From Burkholderia metallica (GTDB lineage Bacteria; Pseudomonadota; Gammaproteobacteria; Burkholderiales; Burkholderiaceae): 64,000 bases of DNA. Position numbers and translations under genes: made by a program. Shown here piece by piece: positions 33,757-41,841 of the stretch. The notes beneath the pieces are model-generated. The model searched no databases. It worked only from the letters and a program-made list of their open reading frames with translations, and was not told where the DNA came from. The DNA is taken from positions 248,001 through 312,000 of the forward strand of contig NZ_CADFDB010000001.1 in assembly GCF_902832845.1 (NCBI RefSeq). The letters run 5' to 3'. Position 1 is the first letter of the stretch, and every line of letters starts with the position of its first letter.

Positions 33757-34125
33757 TCAGACCGGCCCACTGCTTGTGGGGGTAGTGCAATCGATTGTTA
33801 CGGTCGCCGACCCTTCAGCCGTCTCGGGGTTAAATTCCACACCGGGTCCGCGGTAGCTATATGCGGTTAGCCTTCCAAGTTGATTGGTTAAGCATTGAAC
33901 GGATACGGTTGTTCCGGTCAGATTGGAGAGTGAAACATTTTGTCCTCTCCAAATAAAACTGAAAACCCTCGTTGATGAGTTGAGTGGCAACGTATCCCCC
34001 GTTGCCGTGCACGTCCCCCCGGACGGACTGGAGCACTGCAGTACGATCGTGGAGCCGTCGGCATATACACTGGCACTTGACGCGATTGACAAACATCCAG
34101 CGATAATCAAGCCGATTCTTTTCAT
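33757..34125 (-). CDS. small secreted cysteine-containing protein, unknown family
   Basis: A 122-residue protein with a clear Sec signal peptide (MKRIGLIIAGCLSIASSASVYA, cleavage before DGS). The mature part is about 100 residues, rich in Ser/Thr/Gly and predicted beta strands. It has four cysteines (in VLQCSS, GGTCTA, VQCLTN and IDCTTP), which could form two disulfides after export. The ATG at 34125 follows GGAGGG 6 bases upstream; the frame's upstream extension lacks any signal. Base composition is lower in GC than the rest of the window, which points to horizontal origin. I do not recognise the family. Confidence 0.6.
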   Translation of the reverse strand: MKRIGLIIAGCLSIASSASVYADGSTIVLQCSSPSGGTCTATGDTLPLNSSTRVFSFIWRGQNVSLSNLTGTTVSVQCLTNQLGRLTAYSYRGPGVEFNPETAEGSATVTIDCTTPTSSGPV

Positions 34126-34822
34126 ACCAACCCTCCAGTGAAGAGTAATTAACCTCGATAGACGGATTTGTATTTCGCGGGACTGCGGGTGCATAGTCTG
34201 ATAAGGAAAACGGAATGTCAACGACGCTATCGTGAGATTTTGATGACACTCCACAGCCCCGGGAATGTAGGGGCTTCGGATCTTGGCGGTAATGGTGAAT
34301 CGAAGTGTGAAAAAAGAAAGCAAAATAAAGAAGCCTGCCGGGACGCGGTATTTTGACGAGGGACAGGAACGGGCGACGCGGATGCGCTCGTTCGGCTTCC
34401 GATGCCGGGTGGCTTAAATTCGTGCTTACGATCTCATCGATCGCGACAGTACCAGGATCACGTGCTGCGAACGTTAGCTGGCGTCGACCTCGATTGCCAG
34501 GCGTTCCTGGCGGGTATGCACAAGCTCATCACCCGTTGACCGTGGCCTCAGTGCCTTGATCTGAGTGCTTGAGCCAAACACGTAGCCGGCACAGTACGCC
34601 GCGAATCCAAGCGTTTCTTGCGAGGTCGAGTTTCACAGCCGAAGTTGCTCCATTCGTGCGAGTTGTCAAAGCGCACCGAAACCACCAGAAAAGAGCACAA
34701 CTTTCGTTCGTCGGACTGTTCCTCAGACCAAAAAGAGGCTGCGGTTTTACCCGCTTGCCTCCGTGAAATTGCCGTGCTAATTTTTCATGAAATTTCTCGG
34801 CGTAATTTTCACGGGAGTCCGC
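34126..34822. promoter_or_regulatory. AT-richer gap with a symmetrical operator-like site before puuB
   Basis: No gene was recognised between the secreted protein and puuB; short frames at 34353 and 34618 have no domain. The last 60 bases hold three related motifs: GTGAAATT at 34763-34770, the palindrome TTTCATGAAA at 34783-34792, and AATTTTCAC at 34804-34812. They just precede the puuB RBS (GGAG at 34814). The arrangement suits a repressor operator, with the PuuR-like gene two genes on being the obvious candidate. Confidence 0.5.
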
Positions 34823-36112
34823 ATGTTCGTGCAGTCCGACCGTCACGTCGCCAGCTACTACGCCGGCACCTACCCGGCGCCGATTCCGCATCGTCCGGAA
34901 CTGGACGAACGCATCGACGCCGACGTGCTCGTCGTCGGCGCGGGGTTCAGCGGGCTGCATACGGCGTTGCGCCTGGCGCTCGCCGGCAAGCGCGTCGTCG
35001 TGCTGGAAGCGAGCCGCGTCGCGTGGGCCGCGTCGGGCCGCAACGGCGGGCAGGCGCTGCTCGGCTGGTCGTGCGACATGCAGCCGCTCGAGGATGCGCT
35101 CGGTCGCGACGGCGCGCGCCTGCTGTGGGACAGCATGCGCTGGGCCGCGGCCGAGGTGCGCGACTTGCCCGCGCGGCACGGGTTCGACATCGACTACCGG
35201 CCCGGCAGCCTGTGGGCGGCGGTGCGGCCGCGCCGCGTCGCGATGCTCGAGCAGGCCCGCGACGAGGCGGCCGAGCGCTGGGGCTACGACCGGCTGCGCG
35301 TGATCGGTCGTGACAAGATGCCCGAATGGATCGGCAGCACGCGCTATCTCGCGGCGCTCCACGATCCCGAGGCCGGCCACCTGAATCCGCTGAAGCTCGC
35401 GCTCGGCCTCGCACAGACGATCGAACGCGCGGGCGGCCGCGTCTTCGAGCAGAGCCGCGTGCTCGACTGCCAAGAGACCGCCGGCGGCCACATCGCGCGC
35501 ACCGCGCGCGGCGAGGTGCGCGCGGACGTGCTCGTGCTGGCCTGCAACGCGTATGTCGACCGGCTCGATCGCGATCTCGCGCGCCGGCTGCTGCCGGTCG
35601 GCACGTATCAGGTCGCCACCGCGCCGCTCGCGCCCGACGTCGCCCGGTCGCTGCTGCCGCGCAACAGTTGCGTGATCGACAATCAGTTCGTGCCCGACTA
35701 TTTCCGCCTGAGCCCCGACAACCGGCTGCTGTTCGGCGGCGGCTGCACGTATCTCGGCGGCATTCCGGCCGATATCGCGGCGGCGACGCGCCCGCATCTC
35801 GAACGCGTGTTTCCGCAACTGGCCGGCGTGCCGCTCGATTACGCGTGGGGCGGCCATATCGACATCAGCATGCGCCGCACGCCGGACATCGGCCGCCACG
35901 GGCAGCGCTTCTGGCTGCAGGGCTTCTCGGGGCACGGCGTGCTGCCCACGCTTGCGGGCGCGCGCGCGGTGGCCGATGCGGTGCTCGGCGACGAATGCCT
36001 GCTCGCGCAGTACCAGCGCATCCACAACCCGCGCTTCCCGGGCGGCGACCGGCTCGCCGCGCCGCTGGAAGCGATCGGCAAGGCCTGGTACCGTCTGCGC
36101 GATACCGTCTGA
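34823..36112 (+). CDS. puuB: gamma-glutamylputrescine oxidoreductase
   Basis: A 429-residue FAD-dependent DAO-fold oxidase matching PuuB along its length. The FAD motif is LVVGAGFSGLHTALRLALAG, followed by the characteristic ASGRNGGQALLGW. The start SYYAGTYPAP parallels the SYYA of E. coli PuuB, and the C-terminal FAD segment is LQGFSGHGVLPT. It oxidises gamma-glutamylputrescine to the aldehyde, releasing ammonia and peroxide. The frame opens at ATG 34787, but GGAG 6 bases before the ATG at 34823 favours the latter. It is followed after 17 bases by the puuR-like gene. Confidence 0.9.
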   Translation: MFVQSDRHVASYYAGTYPAPIPHRPELDERIDADVLVVGAGFSGLHTALRLALAGKRVVVLEASRVAWAASGRNGGQALLGWSCDMQPLEDALGRDGARLLWDSMRWAAAEVRDLPARHGFDIDYRPGSLWAAVRPRRVAMLEQARDEAAERWGYDRLRVIGRDKMPEWIGSTRYLAALHDPEAGHLNPLKLALGLAQTIERAGGRVFEQSRVLDCQETAGGHIARTARGEVRADVLVLACNAYVDRLDRDLARRLLPVGTYQVATAPLAPDVARSLLPRNSCVIDNQFVPDYFRLSPDNRLLFGGGCTYLGGIPADIAAATRPHLERVFPQLAGVPLDYAWGGHIDISMRRTPDIGRHGQRFWLQGFSGHGVLPTLAGARAVADAVLGDECLLAQYQRIHNPRFPGGDRLAAPLEAIGKAWYRLRDTV

Positions 36113-36129
36113 CTGAATCGGAATTGACC

Positions 36130-36687
36130 ATGAACGAACAGGAAGAGATAGAAAGCCTGGCGATCCTGATCCGCGACCTGCGCAAGCATCGCAAGGTCAC
36201 GCTCAACGATCTCGCGGAACGGATCGGCCGCTCGGTCGGCTTTCTGTCGCAGGTCGAGCGCGGGCTGTCGCGCCCCACGGTGGCGGATCTCACCGCGATC
36301 GGCGAGGCGCTCGGCGTGCCGACTACCTATTTCTACAGCCTGAGCAAGCCGCGCAGTGTGCCGTGGGTCACGCGGCCCGACGAGCGGCGTACCGTGTATT
36401 ACGCGGCCGGCATTACTGACATCCTCGTGTCGCCGAACATGCGCGCGCGCTTCTCGATCCTCGAAAGCCATCTCGCGCCCGGCGCGAGCAGCGGCGAGCG
36501 GCCCGTCGACGACAGCGACGAGCAGGGTGGATTCGTACTCGAAGGAGAACTGACGATCTGGGTCGACGGCGACGACACGCCCGTCACGCTCGGCCCGAAC
36601 GATGCTTTCCAGCTTCCCGCGCACAAGCGCTTTCGTTATGCCAATCTGACCGAAACACCGACGCGCGTGATCTGGGTATTCACCTGA
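36130..36687 (+). CDS. puuR: PuuR-like XRE-cupin regulator
   Basis: A 185-residue regulator: an N-terminal XRE helix-turn-helix (residues about 12-65, VTLNDLAERIGRSVGFLSQVERGLSRPT) joined to a C-terminal cupin barrel (about 110-185, with GGFVLEGELTIWVDG and LPAHKRFRYAN). This is the architecture of PuuR, the repressor of putrescine utilisation. The ATG at 36130 begins the HTH at the normal distance. Its location between puuB and the puuA-like gene supports the assignment. The symmetrical motifs upstream of puuB are its most likely operator. Confidence 0.85.
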   Translation: MNEQEEIESLAILIRDLRKHRKVTLNDLAERIGRSVGFLSQVERGLSRPTVADLTAIGEALGVPTTYFYSLSKPRSVPWVTRPDERRTVYYAAGITDILVSPNMRARFSILESHLAPGASSGERPVDDSDEQGGFVLEGELTIWVDGDDTPVTLGPNDAFQLPAHKRFRYANLTETPTRVIWVFT

Positions 36688-36840
36688 ACTGTCGGCGCGG
36701 TATGCGGTCGGGCGAGCAGCCGCGTCGAGGTAGTTATTTGCAGTCCTGATCTGTAACCGGCATGCGACGTCGTGCATGCCGGATGAATCCGGTTCGCCGC
36801 ACTGCGGCACCCGTCATACGAGACATGGAAAGGATGAGAC

Positions 36841-38187
36841 ATGGCTGACGTCGTTCCCGCGCTGGTCGATGAAGTGCGCGCATTTCGGCAGGCGCACCCC
36901 GAGATCCGTTATGTCGACCTGATTTGCCTCGACCTGCCCGGGCATTTCTACGGCAAGCGCTACCCGATCGACGCACTCGAGAAGGTAGCGGCCGGCTCGT
37001 TGCTGAAGCTGCCGCAGAACTGCATCCTGCTCGGCACGCAGGGCGGGCTCTACAAGATCGGCGACTACTGTTTCAACGACGGCGACCCGGACGCCGTGCG
37101 CCGGCTGATCCCCGGCACGCTGAAGCCGGTGACCTGGGAGAAGCAGCCGCTCGGCCAGATGCTGATCACGACGGACGACACCGACGCCCCGGTCGAGTTC
37201 GAGCCGCGCGAAGTGCTGGCGCGCGTGCTGAAGCGGTTTGCGCGGCGCGGCATCCGGCCGGTCGTCGCGTTCGAGCTCGAGTTCTACCTGTTCGCCGCGC
37301 AGCTCGAAGCGGGGATGCCGACGTATCCGCGCGACCGCCTGTCCGACGATCGCGACGATCAGCCGAACATGCATATCGAGCGGCTGTCGCGCTTCTCCGA
37401 CGTGCTGCACGAGATGGTCGACGTCGCGTGCATGCAGGGAATCGACGCGACCGTGATCACCGCCGAGCTCGGGCCGGGCCAGTTCGAGATCAACTTCGGC
37501 CATTGCGACGAAGGGCTGCGCGCGGCCGACTGGTCGGCGATGTTCTGTCGCAGCACGCGCGGCGTCGCGTTGCAGCATGGCTATCGCGCGAGCTTCATGG
37601 GCAAGCCGTACCTGCATGCACCGGGCAGCGGAATGCACGTGCACGTGAGCCTCTACGACGACGCGGGGCGCAACCTGCTGGCGGCGGACGGGCAGCGGCC
37701 GCTGCGGCACGCGGTGGCCGGATGCCTCGCGTTGCTGCCGCATTGCATGCCCGTGTTCGCGCCGAATCACAACGCGTTCCGGCGCTACGGATCGATGGTG
37801 AACGCGGCGAGCCGCGCGAGCTGGGGCTTCGAGGATCGCGATGCATGCATCCGGATTCCGGAGTCGGATGAGCGCAACCTGCGGATCGAGCACCGGCTCG
37901 CGAGTGCGGACGCGAACCCGTATCTGGTGCTCGCGGCGATTCTCTCCGGGATGGAGCACGGGCTCGATGCGAAGATCGAGCCGATCGCGCCGCTCAACGA
38001 GGATCGCGGTAGCGGCATCGATTTCCCGAAGGAGATGCTGTCGGCCGTCGCGGGGATGCAGGATCATGCGGCCGTGCGCGAAGGGCTCGGCAGCGAGTTC
38101 GTGATGGTGTATTGCGAGAACAAGCGCCAGGAAGAGCTGGATTTTCGCAATGAGATCGGCGCGCGGGAGTATCGGTGGTTTCTGTGA
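36841..38187 (+). CDS. puuA: glutamine-synthetase-like gamma-glutamylpolyamine synthetase
   Basis: A 448-residue member of the glutamine synthetase superfamily, type III/PuuA group. ATP and metal-site motifs are present: AFELEFYLF, the GSGMHVHVSLYD loop, and NHNAFRRYGSMVN, then EHRLASADANPYLVLAAILSG. Lack of the glutamine synthetase adenylylation region and its neighbours point to ligation of glutamate to putrescine or another amine. It lies 153 bases after the puuR-like gene; a GGAAAGGATG stretch precedes the ATG at 36841. No puuC aldehyde dehydrogenase or puuD hydrolase is adjacent, so the pathway must be completed from elsewhere. Confidence 0.87.
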   Translation: MADVVPALVDEVRAFRQAHPEIRYVDLICLDLPGHFYGKRYPIDALEKVAAGSLLKLPQNCILLGTQGGLYKIGDYCFNDGDPDAVRRLIPGTLKPVTWEKQPLGQMLITTDDTDAPVEFEPREVLARVLKRFARRGIRPVVAFELEFYLFAAQLEAGMPTYPRDRLSDDRDDQPNMHIERLSRFSDVLHEMVDVACMQGIDATVITAELGPGQFEINFGHCDEGLRAADWSAMFCRSTRGVALQHGYRASFMGKPYLHAPGSGMHVHVSLYDDAGRNLLAADGQRPLRHAVAGCLALLPHCMPVFAPNHNAFRRYGSMVNAASRASWGFEDRDACIRIPESDERNLRIEHRLASADANPYLVLAAILSGMEHGLDAKIEPIAPLNEDRGSGIDFPKEMLSAVAGMQDHAAVREGLGSEFVMVYCENKRQEELDFRNEIGAREYRWFL

Positions 38188-38211
38188 CTGTCCGTGAGCC
38201 GATGTCGCCCG

Positions 38212-38724
38212 TCAGGGCAGTGCGCGCCAGTACCGCACTTCGTCGATCGGCGTGCCGTCGATCTCGAACGTCTTGATGTCGTCTTCGGCGACGAAGCTCT
38301 CGCGTTCATAGAACGCCCGGGCGCGATGGTTCTTGATCAGCACCCACAGCGACACCCATTCATGACCCATGTCATGCAGCGCCCGGCACGCATGGTCGAC
38401 CAGCGCCGCGCCGATGCGTTGCCCGCAATGCGACGGATGCAGGTAGATCGCTTCGATTTCGCCCCAGGCGCGATCCTTGTCGGTGTCGCGCGTCGGACCG
38501 TAGGCGACCCAGCCCGTCGGGCCGCTTTCCGCGAACGCGAGCGCAACGCGCGGCCGGCCGGCGTCGAGCGTATGGCGCCACGAAGCGGTGCGCTTTTCGA
38601 CCGACAGGCCGGCGAGGAACGGGGCCGGCATGATGCCCGGGTAGGTGGCCTGCCACGATGCGACGTGGATGGCGGCGATGGCCGGGGCGTCGGCGGCCGT
38701 GGCGGCGCGGATGTCGATCTTCAT
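38212..38724 (-). CDS. GNAT N-acetyltransferase
   Basis: A 170-residue single-domain GNAT protein. The acetyl-CoA-binding region is IYLHPSHCGQRIGAALVDHA, with the expected Q/RxxGxG/A loop, and the C-terminal strand is WVLIKNHRARAFYERESF. Substrate is unknown; this branch includes amine and small-molecule acetyltransferases. The open frame extends to 38862, but the conserved start MKIDIRAATAADAPAIAAIH begins at 38724. It is convergent with the puuA-like gene, leaving 24 bases, and a polyamine substrate would fit the context but is only a guess. Confidence 0.82.
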   Translation of the reverse strand: MKIDIRAATAADAPAIAAIHVASWQATYPGIMPAPFLAGLSVEKRTASWRHTLDAGRPRVALAFAESGPTGWVAYGPTRDTDKDRAWGEIEAIYLHPSHCGQRIGAALVDHACRALHDMGHEWVSLWVLIKNHRARAFYERESFVAEDDIKTFEIDGTPIDEVRYWRALP

Positions 38725-38866
38725 CGTGTCCGGATCGTTGAGGACTTCAGAGGATTCAGGCCGCATCGCCGCGCGTTTTTGCGGTGCCGAAGCGGCGCAA
38801 CGGCAAGGGCCGCACGCGCCGCGCCGCGTCGAGAAACGCCTCGCGGCACGGCATGCGAACAAGCCC

Positions 38867-39256
38867 TTACTCGCCGAGCTTCGACGTCACGCAGCCCGTG
38901 CTCGAGCATTCGCGCTCGCGTTCGCGCAGGAACGACAGCCGCGACTGCGTCATGTCGTTCGCGCACTGGATATCGACGAGATAGCGGTCGTTGCGCGTCT
39001 CGCTGCACTGCGCGTCGCGTTGCTTGAGCCACGCGAGCTGGCCGGCCTTCAGCGTCGCCTGCTGGTCGCCGCTCAGTTGCTTGCGCAGGCGGCCGTATTC
39101 GTCGTTGAGATCGCGGTCGGACTGCGAGAACTGCGTGCTGGTGCAGTACACCTGGTCGAACGCGCTGCGCGGCGTCCCGCAGCCGGCCGCCTGCGCGGCG
39201 AACGGAACGGCGAGCGCGAGCAGTGCGCAGGATGCGAGCAGATTCTTCATTTTCAT
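38867..39256 (-). CDS. exported LprI/DUF1311-family protein
   Basis: A 129-residue protein with a Sec signal peptide (about 1-22, ending AQAA). The mature domain shows the DUF1311/LprI pattern of paired cysteines and helices: GTPRSAFDQVYC, SDRDLNDEYGRLRKQLSGDQQATLKAGQLAWLKQRDAQC, then VDIQCANDMTQSRL. LprI-like proteins inhibit lysozyme in some bacteria, and the helical repeat is common in periplasmic proteins of unknown role. ATG 39256 has GGAG 7 bases upstream; MKNLL at 39250 is an alternative. It lies 55 bases after the amidase gene, so the two envelope proteins may share a transcript. Confidence 0.82.
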   Translation of the reverse strand: MKMKNLLASCALLALAVPFAAQAAGCGTPRSAFDQVYCTSTQFSQSDRDLNDEYGRLRKQLSGDQQATLKAGQLAWLKQRDAQCSETRNDRYLVDIQCANDMTQSRLSFLRERERECSSTGCVTSKLGE

Positions 39257-39311
39257 CGTGGTGCTCCTGACTGGGGGAAATCCGTGGGGGCCGACAGCGG
39301 CCCCGTCGTTG

Positions 39312-40073
39312 TCATTTCGGCGCGGTGCACGCGTCGATCCCGCCCGCGATCGCGGTCGACAGTTTCTGGATCGTCTCGCGTCGCGCAAGCCGCGCTTCCT
39401 CGTCCGGATTGACGATCACGCCGGCTTCGATGAGCACGGCCGGAATCGGCGCGGTGCGCAACACGACGAGATCGTCGAAGCGGTGGATGCCGAGTTGCGG
39501 GTCGATCAGCGGGCGATTCTCGCCGCGGATCGGCTGCGCGTGATACAGCGACGGCCGTTCGCCGGCTGCGACCAGCCGTTCGGCGATCGCCTTCGCGCAA
39601 CGCAGGCTTTCCGCATAGTGCGGATTGCGTTCCGACACGAACACCGAGAAGCCGCGGAATTCGCGCTGCCGGCCCGCGTCGATGAACTGCTGCTGCATCG
39701 AGTCGTGATGGATCGACACGAACAGGTTCGCGTCGGGCGCCTGCGTCGATCGCTGGTCAAGCGCAATCTCGCGGCCGTCGGCCGACGTGCGCAGCACGCG
39801 ATCGCCATGCGCTGTGAGTTTTTCGGCAACCGCCGCGGACAGGTCGAGGTTGTACAGGTATTCGACGCGGCCGCTCGCGCCGGTCGAGCCCGGGTGAGCC
39901 GGCGTATGGCCGGTGTCGACGACGATGTAGCGCCCGGAGGCCGGCTCGGCGGCGGCACCGGCCGTGTCGGCCGCATGCAGCGCCAGCGGCGCGGCGAGCA
40001 GCGGCGCGCAGGCGAGCACACGCGCGGCCGTGCGGGCGAGCGCACCCAGGTGTCGGAGGATTCGGTTCGTCAT
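39312..40073 (-). CDS. exported N-acetylmuramoyl-L-alanine amidase (Amidase_3)
   Basis: A 253-residue zinc amidase with an N-terminal signal sequence (to about residue 33). The Amidase_3 metal ligands and catalytic residues can be read: VVDTGHTPAHPGSTG (His), the Glu in GRVEYLYNLDLS, SIHHDS (His), and the catalytic Glu in VLIEAGVIVNPDEE. It would cleave the amide between MurNAc and the stem peptide in the periplasm, as in cell separation or wall recycling. No AMIN or SPOR targeting domain is present. The ATG at 40073 matches the start of the signal peptide; the longer frame to 40133 adds an unlikely extension. Confidence 0.87.
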   Translation of the reverse strand: MTNRILRHLGALARTAARVLACAPLLAAPLALHAADTAGAAAEPASGRYIVVDTGHTPAHPGSTGASGRVEYLYNLDLSAAVAEKLTAHGDRVLRTSADGREIALDQRSTQAPDANLFVSIHHDSMQQQFIDAGRQREFRGFSVFVSERNPHYAESLRCAKAIAERLVAAGERPSLYHAQPIRGENRPLIDPQLGIHRFDDLVVLRTAPIPAVLIEAGVIVNPDEEARLARRETIQKLSTAIAGGIDACTAPK

Positions 40074-40221
40074 TGTTGTTCTCGCGGAGGGCATACGGCG
40101 CGTCGAACGGCGCGGCGCCGTCGGCCTGCTCAATGCAGTCGGAATGTCGCGCGATTATAGCGGTTGGCGGCGCCGCCGCAATGACGAAACGGCCGGCACC
40201 GCGCCGCGCGGCAGGCGGCGC

Positions 40222-41841
40222 TCAGGCCAGCACGCGGCGGGCCGCCAGCATGCCCCAGTACGACGCTTCCTCGAACAGCGACAGCCCGGACAGATCGGCA
40301 TGCGCGAACACGACGGGGCCGTCGGCATCGCGCAGCGCGAGCAGGCCCGGCCGGCTCAGGAAGCCGACGTCGGGCGTGGCCATCGCGTGGCCGCGCACGG
40401 TGATCTCGAGCGCCGTCGCGTGCTTCCACAGCTCGCGCCCGTATACGGCCTGCAGGTCGATCGCCGCCTGTTCGCGCAGCGCGTCGGGCTTGGCCTGCGC
40501 CAGCCAGCGGCGCGTGTCGTCCGGTGCCTGCAGGTTCAATGCCTGATACGCGGAAAACACCGAGCGTGTCGGCGGCGACATCCGGATCAGTTGGTGCGTC
40601 GACACGACATAGCCGAGCGCCGCACCGTCGTAGACGACGTTGTCCCACGCGAGCGGTACACCCGCTTCCTCGGCCGGCATCCCGTCGAGCAGGAAGTTGG
40701 ACACGAGCCACGGCGCACGCGGCGGCAGGTCGCGCGCGGGGTCGAAGCCCGACGCGGCAAGCAGCGGAAATACGCGTGCCGCGACGAACAGCGGCATCGC
40801 GCTGACGACGCGTCGCGCCTTCAGCGTGAACGTCGACAGTGCGCCGTCGCTGCCGATGCGCGCGCACAGCACGTCGACGCCGCCCGCGCGTTCGGTCGCG
40901 CGCACCGCGAAGCCGTCGCGCGACCACGCGTTCGAGCCGGTGCGCGCGGTGATCGAATCGCTCAGCTTCGTCACCATCGTGTGCAGCCCGTCGGGCCAGG
41001 TCAGTACCGCACCGTCGCTCGCATCGCCCGCATGGCCGCCGCGCGACGAGAAATAGTGCAGGCCGGCCCATGCCGAAACGTGCGCGTAGCCCGCGCCATA
41101 GTCGTCGCGGCAGCAGTAGTTCAGGTACCAGTGCAGCGCCTTCGCGGTATAGCCCTCGTCGAGCAGCCACTGGCGAAACGAGCGCCGGTCCAGCGCGCGC
41201 CAGCGCGGGTCGCGCGACGATTCCGCGATCGGGATGCAGAACACCTTGCGGCCGTCGGCGCCGCGCGCGGTGCGCAGGCTGTCCGTATACGCGAAGAAGC
41301 GTGCCTGTTGAGCGAGTTCGTCGGCGCCGAGGCCGGCCGTCGGCACGATGCCGTCCTGCCACTGCCCGGCGATGAAGAGCCGTTCGTCGGGCGCATGGAC
41401 GAGCACGCGCTCGTCGTACACCGGCCGCGCGGCGAACGGCGCCGACTCGATAACGCCGAGATCGGCGAGCATGTCGCGCAGATGCGCGGATTCGAGCGAC
41501 GGCAGCGGCAGGTAGTGCGCGCCCTTCGGATAGCCGAGATCGCCGAAGCGTCCGCCGGCCGCGTTGCCGCCGAATTCGGGGCCCGCGAGCACCGTGAAGC
41601 GCTGGTGCCCCGCGCGCGCGAGCTGCCACGCGCACGACAGGCCGGCCGCTCCCGCGCCGAGGATCGCGATGTCGGTCTCGATCGTGCCGGACGGCGGCGG
41701 CAGCGTCGCATGGTCGCGCAGCGCGTGGCCTTCGCGCATGCCGGGGTAGCCGACATGCGGCGTCGTCTCGATCCAGCCGGTGCGCCCGCAGGCGGCGAGC
41801 GACGCGGCCGCCGACGCGACGAGGAACGTGCGGCGGTCCAT
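40222..41841 (-). CDS. Tat-exported lipoprotein FAD-dependent oxidoreductase
   Basis: A 539-residue flavoprotein of the amine-oxidase or phytoene-desaturase type. The N-terminus MDRRTFLVASAAASLAACG combines a twin-arginine motif with a lipobox (LAAC), so it should be folded with FAD in the cytoplasm, exported by Tat and lipid-anchored. The dinucleotide fold begins at AILGAGAAGLSCAWQLARAG. Its start overlaps the stop of the spermidine-synthase-like gene (TGATG), so translation is coupled. The pairing suggests it oxidises a polyamine or polyamine conjugate outside the cytoplasm. This is an inference; the actual substrate is not known. Confidence 0.8.
   Translation of the reverse strand: MDRRTFLVASAAASLAACGRTGWIETTPHVGYPGMREGHALRDHATLPPPSGTIETDIAILGAGAAGLSCAWQLARAGHQRFTVLAGPEFGGNAAGGRFGDLGYPKGAHYLPLPSLESAHLRDMLADLGVIESAPFAARPVYDERVLVHAPDERLFIAGQWQDGIVPTAGLGADELAQQARFFAYTDSLRTARGADGRKVFCIPIAESSRDPRWRALDRRSFRQWLLDEGYTAKALHWYLNYCCRDDYGAGYAHVSAWAGLHYFSSRGGHAGDASDGAVLTWPDGLHTMVTKLSDSITARTGSNAWSRDGFAVRATERAGGVDVLCARIGSDGALSTFTLKARRVVSAMPLFVAARVFPLLAASGFDPARDLPPRAPWLVSNFLLDGMPAEEAGVPLAWDNVVYDGAALGYVVSTHQLIRMSPPTRSVFSAYQALNLQAPDDTRRWLAQAKPDALREQAAIDLQAVYGRELWKHATALEITVRGHAMATPDVGFLSRPGLLALRDADGPVVFAHADLSGLSLFEEASYWGMLAARRVLA

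Noticed and set aside
34353-34760. Short frames before puuB that might be part of a transposase
   Set aside because: A fragment reading near FLAGMHKLITR resembles a protein C-terminus, but no family match could be recognised and the reading frame is short.
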